A stretch of DNA of 64,000 nt from positions 124,001 through 188,000 of IMG/VR virus record IMGVR_UViG_3300034072_000758; one strand, given 5' to 3'. This DNA comes from a virus. The notes beneath the pieces are model-generated. The model made no database searches. It saw only the letters and a list, made by a program, of their open reading frames with translations, and was not told the DNA's origin. Positions within the stretch are counted from its first letter, which is position 1. Every line of letters begins with the position of its first letter. Below are positions 41,362 to 49,490 of the stretch, piece by piece. The translations under genes were made by a program, and so were the position numbers.

Positions 41362-41672
41362 ATATTTTTATTGCGTGGGATAAAATATACAACAGCATCC
41401 CGATAGAATATGTTATCGCCCCTTCTGTTTTGATTGCTGCGATAACAGCCCCCATCGTGTTTCTTCGGGTAAAAGAAGAAAATGATGATTTTTCTATGAT
41501 CATGGTGTCATGTTTAATGACTGCGGCGAGCGCGTTCTGCACTGTTGTGGTTTTGGCTGGCGTTGTTAAATTCTTGCCATATACCATTTGTGTAATCGTG
41601 GGTCTTTCCATTTTCGCAGTGTTCTGGCGAGCTTATGGAAAGAAGTTCCTAGCTTTTTTCGGCATTAACTGA
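41358..41672 (+). CDS. Small membrane protein 6 of six
   Basis: A 104-residue protein with three predicted helices (about residues 17-36, 47-70 and 73-92) ending FWRAYGKKFLAFFGIN. The end resembles that of gene 2 of the set (KYRSAFFAIFGK), hinting at shared ancestry. The ATG at 41358 overlaps the previous stop. Confidence 0.6.
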   Translation: MNIFIAWDKIYNSIPIEYVIAPSVLIAAITAPIVFLRVKEENDDFSMIMVSCLMTAASAFCTVVVLAGVVKFLPYTICVIVGLSIFAVFWRAYGKKFLAFFGIN

Positions 41673-41719
41673 CAACAAAATAATTGTGCGCTTGATCAAC
41701 TTTGTGCTAAGTTGTCACC

Positions 41720-42754
41720 ATGCGTATGAATGACCTGATCTTCTGTAATGATGGCGTACTGAGAGTACGATACAACGATGAACTCCCGTTGGTCGATCTC
41801 AAGTCTTTTCAAGACCTCAGTGGCGATGATGACCTGAACTTCATCACCGGCTGGTGGGAAGAAAATGTCGTCTTCGAAGAAGGTCTGACCATCGCCAAGT
41901 TTCTCATGTGCCTTGAGCCTTGGGCGAAGCTGTGGTCAATCATAACCAAGAAAGACATTGCTGCTTATATCAAAGAAAGCCGCAAGCCCACCATCGTCAA
42001 AGAGACTGATAAAAAATGGTACGCGGTGATCGGCTACTTCACTGATGTCGAGCCAGAGCTTCAACACAGCACCTCAGCGTCGGACTTCACTTCGTTTGAA
42101 GATTTCTTGAATAATCGTACCCCACCGACACTCAAGCCAAAATGGAATTTCCACGGCCACTATAAACTAAATGGCCATGTTCAGGGTGAGGTTGAACACT
42201 ATTCCTTGGACTATTCGCCTATGAACGAAATGGCGAACTATCCATTGTATCTTTCGCCAAATCATATGGTCAACGTCTCCAAGTTCTACGTCGAAAAGTA
42301 CGGCGATGCTGAGACGGTCGATCTGTTCAATTATGATGGGTTGGGTATGCGTTCGGTAACACATGAGGACCGCACACACCACTACATCATTGGCGATAAG
42401 AGCCACAATCTGCGTGATGTGGTTGAAGCCTTCTTTTGGTGGCTCCCACACAGCCCAACCAGCCGTGATGCGTTCAACGCCAAGCTCAAGGAAGATTTGG
42501 ATCGTCTGGACATCGACGTGTCTAAAGTGGTTGAGAAAACGGTTGATGACGAGACCGAAATCAAGATTGTTGTGGCCGATGGTGCCTTTGATGGTCTCAC
42601 GTCGCAATGGGAGGCTGAGAAGAAGTATTTCTTAGACGGTCTGGAACAAGCTAAGAAAGCCAAGATTTGTAAGCTTCGGGTGGGCGGTGCGAAAGAAGGT
42701 AAGGTGCCAGAAAAGCGCGTCTCCTTGTGGCTCGTAGATGACGAGGACTTGTAA
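41720..42754 (+). CDS. Hypothetical protein, 344 residues
   Basis: A soluble protein with no domain I recognise. The N-terminal part is acidic and beta-prone (LIFCNDGVLRVRYNDELPLVDL), the middle is aromatic/His-rich (WNFHGHYKLNGHVQGEVEHYSLDY), and the C-terminal third is helical and charged (KYFLDGLEQAKKAKICKLRVGGAKEGK). It shows no FW/LxL tail. Its last base is the first of the next gene. Confidence 0.55.
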   Translation: MRMNDLIFCNDGVLRVRYNDELPLVDLKSFQDLSGDDDLNFITGWWEENVVFEEGLTIAKFLMCLEPWAKLWSIITKKDIAAYIKESRKPTIVKETDKKWYAVIGYFTDVEPELQHSTSASDFTSFEDFLNNRTPPTLKPKWNFHGHYKLNGHVQGEVEHYSLDYSPMNEMANYPLYLSPNHMVNVSKFYVEKYGDAETVDLFNYDGLGMRSVTHEDRTHHYIIGDKSHNLRDVVEAFFWWLPHSPTSRDAFNAKLKEDLDRLDIDVSKVVEKTVDDETEIKIVVADGAFDGLTSQWEAEKKYFLDGLEQAKKAKICKLRVGGAKEGKVPEKRVSLWLVDDEDL

Positions 42755-43113
42755 TGTTGGATGTTGTTAGCTTCTATCTGACCCTCTATATTGGCGCGGC
42801 TTTAACTGGCTGGCTGTTTTGGATTTGGGTCGTCGTTACGGCAATTGGTCTGTATGTCGCATTTGTCAACGAAAACCTCTATGAGTTCAGACAAGCGTGT
42901 TCAATTGGTTGGTGGAGCCTCGTTGCTATACTAGCAGTGCCGATTGTCGTGCCACTCGTCATCATCGTTGGTCTAGGCTACAGTCTGTTGGCTTATATAG
43001 ATCATGTTTATGTTCGCAAGACCACCACCCACAAAAAGATCGGTGAAACGATAAAGGCATACTTTGCTCAGATCGATGCCGAAGTCGAACAGAATAATAA
43101 GAATAAAAAATGA
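42754..43113 (+). CDS. Small membrane protein with charged tail
   Basis: A 119-residue protein with two hydrophobic regions (about residues 5-40 and 54-85, including WWSLVAILAVPIVVPLVIIVG) and a soluble charged tail (KKIGETIKAYFAQIDAEVEQNNKNKK) that could be a short coiled coil. ATGA overlap with the next gene. Function unknown. Confidence 0.6.
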   Translation: MLDVVSFYLTLYIGAALTGWLFWIWVVVTAIGLYVAFVNENLYEFRQACSIGWWSLVAILAVPIVVPLVIIVGLGYSLLAYIDHVYVRKTTTHKKIGETIKAYFAQIDAEVEQNNKNKK

Positions 43114-43397
43114 TTTTTGACAAAACTCTTGTATATACGTTGTATATGCGCGCTACCGTTGAAGTCGAAGGCCCTCCCGAAATAAAAGTTTTGAATGTGA
43201 ATGATACACTTGTTCGGTTCGAAACTTGGGGCAAGCATGATTGGCATCGAACAATGTCTATCTATACCGATGACTTTAAGATAGACTACGACTTCCAAAG
43301 TATTAACAACTGGAATATGCTGAGACAATTTCCACCCAAGGTCTATAATCAGGAACAAGCTGAAACGACATGGATGTTGATGAAAATACTCGCCTAG
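43110..43397 (+). CDS. FW/LxL-family small protein
   Basis: A 95-residue short member with strands RATVEVEGPPEIKVLNVNDT and MSIYTDDFKIDYDF and a weak version of the tail, EQAETTWMLMKILA. It overlaps the next gene by 28 bases, an unusually long overlap for the array. Confidence 0.5.
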   Translation: MIFDKTLVYTLYMRATVEVEGPPEIKVLNVNDTLVRFETWGKHDWHRTMSIYTDDFKIDYDFQSINNWNMLRQFPPKVYNQEQAETTWMLMKILA

Positions 43398-43753
43398 ACT
43401 TCGTTCGTCTTTACAACAAATGTAAAGATAAAAAGAGTCGTACCACGATGGCGGTAGGTGATCATATTCTGCGCTTTCATGTTGTCGGCCAAGAAAATGC
43501 CACGGTCGTAAAGTTTCGAGTCAGCGTTTCAAAATTATTCTCTTATGAGTTCCGCGCTCAACTTACCTGTATGGTGAAGAACGAGCAATCTCTTAAGGGA
43601 ACGCCTTTCATTAAGCTCTATTACTATAGTGGTTACTTTCATTACCGCGTAATGCATTCTGTGCTATCGAGCACTTTTACATCATCAAAGTCTTTCGTAA
43701 AAGATGATCTTGAATCCATTATCGCTATGGCCAAAATTCAGCATATGTGCTAA
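43370..43753 (+). CDS. FW/LxL-family small protein
   Basis: A 127-residue member with an N-terminal helix (ENTRLDFVRLYNKCKDK), a beta-rich middle (VVKFRVSVSKLFSYEFRAQ) and the altered tail KDDLESIIAMAKIQHMC. If the ATG at 43370 is correct its start lies well inside the previous gene; no other good start is visible. Confidence 0.5.
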   Translation: MDVDENTRLDFVRLYNKCKDKKSRTTMAVGDHILRFHVVGQENATVVKFRVSVSKLFSYEFRAQLTCMVKNEQSLKGTPFIKLYYYSGYFHYRVMHSVLSSTFTSSKSFVKDDLESIIAMAKIQHMC

Positions 43754-43762
43754 CGATTGATT

Positions 43763-44308
43763 ATGGAATTTTTGACTTCGCCCTTGTTTACTATGTTAGT
43801 GACCTGCGGGTTCATCTTTCTCGTGGTATTCGGCTCACAGTTGAAACAAATTCTGCGGGATTATCATCCCCGGTATAAAGACTATCTTTTTGACCGGGCC
43901 AAGCATATGAAAGCCACCACAAAACCCGCTCAGTATCCTTTGCCGGGGGTGTATCCTCTTGCTGCGGTCCCACTTGAACTAAGTATCACGTATCCATCGT
44001 TCAGTAAATGGCTACGCATGGAGCATATCAGCGAGCCAATGAACCTCGATTTTACTAATACTATCGGCGGTCAAGTGGATGCGGACTATGTGTTTACTTA
44101 CTACTTCAACAAGTCGAACATAATAGTCATGTACCGTGACCTAGAGCGTTATCTACAGTTCAAGACCGAAAAGTGGAATTGCAATCTCAGCTATATGCTC
44201 ATTGAGAAGCCAAGCAAGAAGACTTACCTGATCGATGGAAAATATTTCGTTCAAGGCGATCTGGCTCAATTCGAAGAAGATATGATGTCTCTAAGGTTAT
44301 TGAACTGA
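43763..44308 (+). CDS. Membrane-anchored FW/LxL-family protein
   Basis: A 181-residue protein with an N-terminal membrane helix (residues about 8-26), a Pro-rich linker (KPAQYPLPGVYPLAAVPLE) and the subgroup end YFVQGDLAQFEEDMMSLRLLN. The ATG at 43763 is preferred to a TTG at 43757. Its last base is shared with the next start. Confidence 0.65.
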   Translation: MEFLTSPLFTMLVTCGFIFLVVFGSQLKQILRDYHPRYKDYLFDRAKHMKATTKPAQYPLPGVYPLAAVPLELSITYPSFSKWLRMEHISEPMNLDFTNTIGGQVDADYVFTYYFNKSNIIVMYRDLERYLQFKTEKWNCNLSYMLIEKPSKKTYLIDGKYFVQGDLAQFEEDMMSLRLLN

Positions 44309-44769
44309 TGGAACTCAATCTTCGCCAATTGACAATTATTATGAATAAGATCGCGGACAATGCCATTGATATTAGGGAAAGTGGCGGAAGCAACAGTCCA
44401 AACTTTTCCGGTAAAGATTACGCCAATCGCGCATTGTCTCGATTTAAATTTATTATCACTGGTGATATAAAGGCTGGGATTTGTTACAATCTTCGTGCCG
44501 GGAATTGGGATTGCTCGGCTCCACCTTTCCATGTAGTACATACAAACTGGTTGGTCATTTTGATCCACCATCCTAAATTCAGACTCCGATACAAAGTGGA
44601 TATGCCAGAGTTTAACAGAAACAAGTTAAATGGTCCTTTTGCTATGAAAATTAAAGACCATTATGCCACCGCCGAATGTTATTGTGAGGGGACCATTGTT
44701 GGTTACCGCCTCACCCCATTAGCTTCGATTGAAGAAGTCGAAGAAGAGTTAGTAAAGCTTCTCCTATGA
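44308..44769 (+). CDS. FW/LxL-family small protein
   Basis: A 153-residue member: MELNLRQLTIIMNKIADNA, strands FKFIITGDIKAGICYN and WLVILIHHPKFRLRYK, and the short tail IEEVEEELVKLLL. It precedes the DNA glycosylase gene with a four-base overlap. Confidence 0.65.
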   Translation: MELNLRQLTIIMNKIADNAIDIRESGGSNSPNFSGKDYANRALSRFKFIITGDIKAGICYNLRAGNWDCSAPPFHVVHTNWLVILIHHPKFRLRYKVDMPEFNRNKLNGPFAMKIKDHYATAECYCEGTIVGYRLTPLASIEEVEEELVKLLL

Positions 44770-45347
44770 TCGATCCATACGACATCACCAATTTCAATCG
44801 TACCAACGCGGAACTCGAAGAGTTCTGGCTGTTCTCGATCTGCGTAGCCGGAAAAGGCGCGGATCAGCAACGTATCAAGCTGGACGCCTTTCTGAGCGAG
44901 GTTACTGGTGATCTGTCGCCGTTCCAGAAGATCGAAGCCATGATCAAGGCCGGAACCTTCGAAGATAACCTCCGTAAGCACAAGCTGGGGCAATACAGCC
45001 GCATTGCCCGCGCCTTTACCGAGAGCTTGCCCTTGAACCTCTACGTAGCCTCTCTGGACGATCTGGAAGGCATATTCGGCGTGAGCTTCAAGACCTCCCG
45101 GTTCTTCCTGATGCATTCCCGTCCGAACCTCAAGGTAGCAGCGTTGGACACGCATATCCTCAAATACCTAAACGACAATGGTATCGAGGCTCCAAAGAAC
45201 ACGCCATCCAGCCCCAAGCTGTACCGGGCGCTGGAAGAACAATTCATTCGATTGGCAGAAAGCGTTCCAAACCGGACTATCGCCGAAATCGATCTGATGA
45301 TATGGTCGCACTACGCTTCTAAACAAGAAGGGTCGGTGGTCCTGTGA
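44766..45347 (+). CDS. HhH-GPD DNA glycosylase, OGG/AGOG-like
   Basis: A 193-residue helical protein. Residues 101-131 read EGIFGVSFKTSRFFLMHSRP followed by VAALDTHI: a helix-hairpin-helix with Lys109 at the Schiff-base position of OGG1-type enzymes (GVGxK) and Asp128 at the catalytic position (xDxH). These residues predict a bifunctional glycosylase/lyase that removes a damaged or modified base, with 8-oxoguanine the family's common substrate. The N-terminal helices fit the rest of a small HhH-GPD fold. It is embedded among FW/LxL genes with ATGA and GTGA overlaps. Confidence 0.75.
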   Translation: MIDPYDITNFNRTNAELEEFWLFSICVAGKGADQQRIKLDAFLSEVTGDLSPFQKIEAMIKAGTFEDNLRKHKLGQYSRIARAFTESLPLNLYVASLDDLEGIFGVSFKTSRFFLMHSRPNLKVAALDTHILKYLNDNGIEAPKNTPSSPKLYRALEEQFIRLAESVPNRTIAEIDLMIWSHYASKQEGSVVL

Positions 45348-45793
45348 CCTTTTCAATACAGCATTCTCTCGATTACCAACGAGTAAACACCGCTCGTAAA
45401 GTAATGGATATTGTTCGCCCTAAGCCGTTCTCGGATCATGTCATCACCGATGAAAAATTGATCAAAGCGATCAATGCTCGTCTGTGGGAAATTCTTGATA
45501 ATAATTGCGTAGGAAACTGTTCAGAAAGTCTACACGAATATGTCGTGTGGAAAGACGAACCCATGAGCGAAACAATTAAAATCGCTATCGCCAAATTCGC
45601 AATTAACGAATACGATAAATCCAACATAATCGTCTATGCTAAGGGTAGCGGATTTGAATATTACGTGAATAGAATGTTTGTCACTGATAGATTTGTTGAT
45701 CGACGGGCTTTGAACATCACTCATGCGGAAGTTTATTTTGTAAGCTCCGAAGGCGAAGAAAATTTTACAAAGTTTGTCCTGTGCCTAAACTAA
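45344..45793 (+). CDS. FW/LxL-family protein, KFxL subgroup
   Basis: A 149-residue protein starting with GTG that overlaps the glycosylase stop. It ends SSEGEENFTKFVLCLN. With 48145 and 49853 it forms a subgroup that replaces the LxL tail by (E)(D/E)xxKFxL and has a similar preceding beta region (SNIIVYAKGSGFEYYV). Confidence 0.6.
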   Translation: MTFSIQHSLDYQRVNTARKVMDIVRPKPFSDHVITDEKLIKAINARLWEILDNNCVGNCSESLHEYVVWKDEPMSETIKIAIAKFAINEYDKSNIIVYAKGSGFEYYVNRMFVTDRFVDRRALNITHAEVYFVSSEGEENFTKFVLCLN

Positions 45794-46143
45794 TCTACGA
45801 GTCTACCCCTGAGCTTACTTCCGTCCTAGAAGACATTGTTTTCTGGGTGACAATGGCTAACACGATGGGTGTGTGGATTCAACGCGATAATTTCTATGCC
45901 AAGAAGCGAGGCATCAAGCTTAAGTTCGATACACGCGATTGGAAACTCAGCGTGTCATCCGCGCGCTTTCATTTGGTCTTACCCTTCGCCGTCTATAACA
46001 AAGCTGATCAGAAATACTATTTACATAATAGCGGCATCTTCATCTTGCCGAATGATCGAGTCAATGCTAAAACCGTATGTCGTCTTTATCTTCCCCCGGA
46101 AGAGATCGAGGAATTTCTTCTGACTGCCAAGCTGACCATATGA
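45781..46143 (+). CDS. FW/LxL-family small protein
   Basis: A 120-residue member starting with GTG 13 bases inside the previous gene. DIVFWVTMANTMGVW is a clear N-terminal motif; the tail is PEEIEEFLLTAKLTI. The middle has strands LKFDTRDWKLSVSSARFHLV. Confidence 0.65.
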   Translation: MPKLIYESTPELTSVLEDIVFWVTMANTMGVWIQRDNFYAKKRGIKLKFDTRDWKLSVSSARFHLVLPFAVYNKADQKYYLHNSGIFILPNDRVNAKTVCRLYLPPEEIEEFLLTAKLTI

Positions 46144-46508
46144 TCTCCGAACAACTGTTAATCAATTTAATCAATCCGAAAAACTGGCTAAAGATCGTAG
46201 CCAAGTTTGATCTCGTAATAACGAGCGATATATATTACCATTTGAAATTCGACGGCTTTGAAATGGCTATCGACACCAAGCCAAAAGAACTTTCATACAC
46301 CGACAAAATTACTGAGATTATGATTAAATCCAGTGATGTCAAAATAATGATCACCATCCCCTCTAAACGCAATTATGACGTTCTAGCTACGGAACCTTTT
46401 ATATTGTCTACCGATTGTGTTGAGTTCTATTCTATTCGTTTTCTGAACAATAAGCCCGATCTCACCAAGATAGAGGATGCACTATTCAATGCTATCCTCG
46501 GCACGTAG
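46140..46508 (+). CDS. FW/LxL-family small protein
   Basis: A 122-residue member starting MISEQLLINLINPKNWLKI, with DIYYHLKFDGFEMAID and VKIMITIPSKRN strands and the tail TKIEDALFNAILGT. The ATG at 46140 overlaps the previous stop by four bases. Confidence 0.65.
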   Translation: MISEQLLINLINPKNWLKIVAKFDLVITSDIYYHLKFDGFEMAIDTKPKELSYTDKITEIMIKSSDVKIMITIPSKRNYDVLATEPFILSTDCVEFYSIRFLNNKPDLTKIEDALFNAILGT

Positions 46509-46911
46509 TAATTTATTAAATAACTTCTCGCATTGGCGAGGATTCCTCAAATATGCCACGATTTCTGGTAGTGCCAGCCCGTATACTCTAATGGGATCGT
46601 TTTATGTCGGGGAACACCAAGGCGAAATCATCATTGATGGATACGAGCGCGCCACCGGAAAGCATTTGCGTAAAGTGATGGTCCGAATTAGCTTCAACCA
46701 CACGGTTTATACGCTCAATACGATTGGTGTAGTCCCTATGTCTATAGAGGCGTTTAACATTTATGAGCGTGAAGATCGTTTTTATAAACTACCTCTTTTG
46801 GATGTTAGAACCTATCTGTATGACCAAAGCATCCAATCCACCAAGTTCATAACCACGCTCTCGCAAGATGAACTGGACGAGTTAGAAATCTTATTGAAGT
46901 TACACACATGA
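46489..46911 (+). CDS. FW/LxL-family small protein
   Basis: A 140-residue member with NFSHWRGFLKYATISG near the N-terminus, strands VMVRISFNHTVYTLN and the tail QDELDELEILLKLHT. The ATG at 46489 is used; 46477 is an in-frame alternative. Both lie inside the previous gene. Confidence 0.65.
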   Translation: MLSSARSNLLNNFSHWRGFLKYATISGSASPYTLMGSFYVGEHQGEIIIDGYERATGKHLRKVMVRISFNHTVYTLNTIGVVPMSIEAFNIYEREDRFYKLPLLDVRTYLYDQSIQSTKFITTLSQDELDELEILLKLHT

Positions 46912-47243
46912 TCCCAGCTTTGATGAAAACGAACTTTTGGGCGAGCCTGTGGAAAAATGCCGCCGCCACAAGTCATCCCACCCAGAAGATAGTAAATACG
47001 CCTTACGGAGACGTTACGGTTCAGTTTTGTTACGGATCGGTGAGCGCGGTCCACGAAGCGTTCTCGTACCGTGGGCGGGTGCGTACAGCCGTTGATGATA
47101 GTGAACATGTTGAGGTGTTCTGGACAGAAACCGCTTCGAACAAATACGAGCCGGACATCTGGAATATGGCCTCAAAGATTTTTGACAAAGAGGTTGCCGA
47201 AAACGTGATCACCATCCTTGTTCTTAAATATGTCCCAGAGTAA
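46908..47243 (+). CDS. FW/LxL-family small protein
   Basis: A 111-residue member with KTNFWASLWKNAAATS at the N-terminus, YGDVTVQFCYG and HVEVFWTETAS strands, and the tail EVAENVITILVLKYVPE. Confidence 0.65.
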   Translation: MIPALMKTNFWASLWKNAAATSHPTQKIVNTPYGDVTVQFCYGSVSAVHEAFSYRGRVRTAVDDSEHVEVFWTETASNKYEPDIWNMASKIFDKEVAENVITILVLKYVPE

Positions 47244-47679
47244 GCCGTCATATTATACCACTAAATTCTGGTCGGACGTTTTGATAGCGTCCGAGCAAAC
47301 GACCACGCCGTTTAATGGCAAACAACATCAATCCGTGGCAACGTATCTCGATCTTACCATCACGATCACTTTCCCCATCGTGACAAATAAAAGCCCGATC
47401 CCCATAATCCATTTTAGAGTTAAGAAGGCCGGAAAATACCTGATCAAATTCAAATTGACCCGTAAGCGTGATTTACCCAATCTTATACTGGATAGTCGTG
47501 GTAGGGTTCTTAAAAGCAAGAACCGCGTTACTACAACATTGTTACCGATTAAAAACAGCTTCATTCGCAAGCCGGTCGGTCTGACGGTCGAGGATTTCAA
47601 ATTTAAACTCTATAAAAAAATGACTTTTGAACAGTTTGAAGACGATTTGACCCTCCTTAAGCTATTGACCAGCCAGTGA
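47230..47679 (+). CDS. FW/LxL-family small protein
   Basis: A 149-residue basic member: TTKFWSDVLIASEQT at the N-terminus, strands LDLTITITFPIV and YLIKFKLTRKRD, and the tail FEQFEDDLTLLKLLTSQ. The ATG at 47230 overlaps the previous gene by 14 bases. Confidence 0.7.
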   Translation: MSQSKPSYYTTKFWSDVLIASEQTTTPFNGKQHQSVATYLDLTITITFPIVTNKSPIPIIHFRVKKAGKYLIKFKLTRKRDLPNLILDSRGRVLKSKNRVTTTLLPIKNSFIRKPVGLTVEDFKFKLYKKMTFEQFEDDLTLLKLLTSQ

Positions 47680-47719
47680 TTTTGTATAAAGATTTAACAA
47701 ACGTTAATAAGAGGCCGCT

Positions 47720-48148
47720 GTGAAGTATCTTACCGATTTGTCTTTTTGGTCGAAAATTATTGATGGTTGTAATGAACCGTCTCCGAATCCCTATAAAAAT
47801 CCATATGGTAAGAATCCTCCCGTAAAACGAAGTGATAAAAATAACCTTCGGGTGAGTTTCAAGATTTACGGAACCGTTGGTAAGCATCTTGGTTCGGTAA
47901 CTGTTACTATACATCTTCTAGGTAAGTTCAAGTTAGTCTTACATACTAAAAATGAATTAGATACCACTCGATATTTTTCCCGTGGCGAGCAAGCCATTAT
48001 TCCGAAAAACCACACCCCAATATACGTATACGATGATGCTTTCATTATCGCCTACACCAAAGTTGAAACGCACAAATTGACTTTGATGCGAAATATGACT
48101 ATAGAAAAATTCGAAGACGAAGTTCTTAGACTATCGCTGGCCTTATGA
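47720..48148 (+). CDS. FW/LxL-family small protein
   Basis: A 142-residue basic member closely resembling 47230 in layout: LSFWSKIIDGCNE, GSVTVTIHLLGKFKLVL and the tail IEKFEDEVLRLSLAL. The two may be recent duplicates. It starts with GTG, seven bases after a GAGG. Confidence 0.7.
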   Translation: MKYLTDLSFWSKIIDGCNEPSPNPYKNPYGKNPPVKRSDKNNLRVSFKIYGTVGKHLGSVTVTIHLLGKFKLVLHTKNELDTTRYFSRGEQAIIPKNHTPIYVYDDAFIIAYTKVETHKLTLMRNMTIEKFEDEVLRLSLAL

Positions 48149-48477
48149 TCATCACCGACGAACACAAAATCCGACAATTTATCAAAATGATATGGGCCGA
48201 AATTGGCGCTCAATATGATGATGATGAATATGAACCAGATGGCGACTCTATTTATTATTTAGATATGGGTGGTAAAAAGCTAACGATCTTAACTACAGCT
48301 ATTAACACTCAAAAAGGTGGTACACGAGATTGTGTCACAAACGTCATTTGTGATGATTTTTGTCTGGTGTTCAAACCCGCAATTCACCACGGTGATGTTG
48401 TTCAGCGGTCGATGCTCGTACTAAGCAATGATCAGGCGGAAGAACTAACAAAGTTTATGCTCATGATAGGAGACTGA
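48145..48477 (+). CDS. FW/LxL-family protein, KFxL subgroup
   Basis: A 110-residue protein with IRQFIKMIWAEIGAQYDDDE at the N-terminus, VTNVICDDFCLVFKP in the middle and the end QAEELTKFMLMIGD. The VTNVICDDFxLVF stretch aligns with ITNVVCNQFAIIF of the 49853 gene, supporting common descent. Confidence 0.65.
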   Translation: MIITDEHKIRQFIKMIWAEIGAQYDDDEYEPDGDSIYYLDMGGKKLTILTTAINTQKGGTRDCVTNVICDDFCLVFKPAIHHGDVVQRSMLVLSNDQAEELTKFMLMIGD

Positions 48478-48479
48478 CT

Positions 48480-48899
48480 GTGACACATCCCGCGATGATG
48501 GGTTATAACTACTCTTCGAAAGAGTATGACAATCTCGGTTTATGGATGGATATTGTCAACTTCACTAAACCTGACACTAAAACCCCAGCGCGCGTGTTGG
48601 GCGATACGTATTTCCATGTTCAGTGGGGAATGTCCAATGGATATTCTAATGTGTTCTACTTGGACATTATAAACCCATTTTTTTCAGCCGCGATTATGGG
48701 GACGCTGTATAAAGAACCAAAGCGCATACAATTTGCTGAGGACGAACCTGAACTGGTGTGGTGCGAAAACAAGAGACTGTCTGTCAGCTACCCGTACTAT
48801 ATAAAAGACGACCGATGCGATTTCAGCGTCAATCCTCTTAAATCAACTTGGGATGAAGTTGATTCGGCGATCATGGCTTTACGATTGTTGGCGAGTTAA
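48480..48899 (+). CDS. FW/LxL-family small protein
   Basis: A 139-residue member that starts with GTG two bases after the previous stop: DNLGLWMDIVNFTKPD, aromatic strands NVFYLDIINPFFSAAI, and the tail WDEVDSAIMALRLLAS. It ends the uninterrupted block that began at 42754. Confidence 0.65.
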   Translation: MTHPAMMGYNYSSKEYDNLGLWMDIVNFTKPDTKTPARVLGDTYFHVQWGMSNGYSNVFYLDIINPFFSAAIMGTLYKEPKRIQFAEDEPELVWCENKRLSVSYPYYIKDDRCDFSVNPLKSTWDEVDSAIMALRLLAS

Positions 48900-48988
48900 C
48901 CAAAGAAAATTGTTGACCTGACAAGTAATTAATGGTTGACTGCTACTAAGTATGTCTCGTAATCGTACTTTAACCCCAAGGATACCCA

Positions 48989-49396
48989 ATGGAAAATGTC
49001 TTCGCTCTCTCAAGTCTGGTGAATTACCTGACTTTCTTCGCGGCCTCTTTCGCCGTCTGGCTGGTCGTCTTCTCGATCTATCAAGTGATCACGCCCATCA
49101 AGGAACTAACCGAAATCAAGAATGGCAACACTGCCGTCGCCATCCATTTCCTCGCCGTCGCCGTCGCTCTGGCGCTGCCGCTCCAAGCTATCGGTCATTC
49201 AACCTTCGACATCGCCACACTGGCCCTCTGGGGCTTTATCGGCGGTCTGTCCCAGATCGTTCTTCATCTGGTCGTTCGCATCTTCTTCAAGAACCTCTAC
49301 ACCAGTCTGTCCAGCGGCAATATCGCTGCGGCTCTGGGTATCTCGGCGGTCACGCTGGTTGTCGGTCTCCTGAACTCGACCGCTCTGACCTTCTGA
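48989..49396 (+). CDS. DUF350-like membrane protein
   Basis: A 135-residue protein with four predicted membrane helices. The loop PIKELTEIKNGNTAVAIHFL between helices 1 and 2 and the GNIAAALGISAVTLVVG repeat later resemble DUF350 (UPF0719) proteins, in which a duplicated GNxAxAl motif is usual. The function of that family is unknown. The gene is clearly GC-richer than the surrounding array and has its own terminator, like the BI-1 gene, so it is probably a later acquisition. Confidence 0.75.
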   Translation: MENVFALSSLVNYLTFFAASFAVWLVVFSIYQVITPIKELTEIKNGNTAVAIHFLAVAVALALPLQAIGHSTFDIATLALWGFIGGLSQIVLHLVVRIFFKNLYTSLSSGNIAAALGISAVTLVVGLLNSTALTF

Positions 49397-49446
49397 TAAC
49401 GGCACTGCGTAAGCATCCGTATTAAGACCCTACCAAGGGCGCATTC

Positions 49447-49477
49447 AGACGGTCATCTTCGGATGGCCGTCTTTTTG
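49447..49477 (+). terminator. Rho-independent terminator after DUF350-like gene
   Basis: AGACGGTCATC pairs with GATGGCCGTCT (one G-U pair) around a TTCG tetraloop at 49458-49461, followed by a T-run. Confidence 0.9.
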
Positions 49478-49490
49478 TTTGGATTTGATT

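Noticed and set aside
42167-42607. Minus-strand 146-codon frame inside the 41720 gene
   Set aside because: Antisense shadow of a longer plus-strand gene that fits the operon with one-base overlaps.
48913-48960. TTGACC and TTGACT sequences upstream of the DUF350-like gene as promoters
   Set aside because: No acceptable -10 lies 15-18 bases downstream of either; a promoter is likely in this gap, but I cannot place it.
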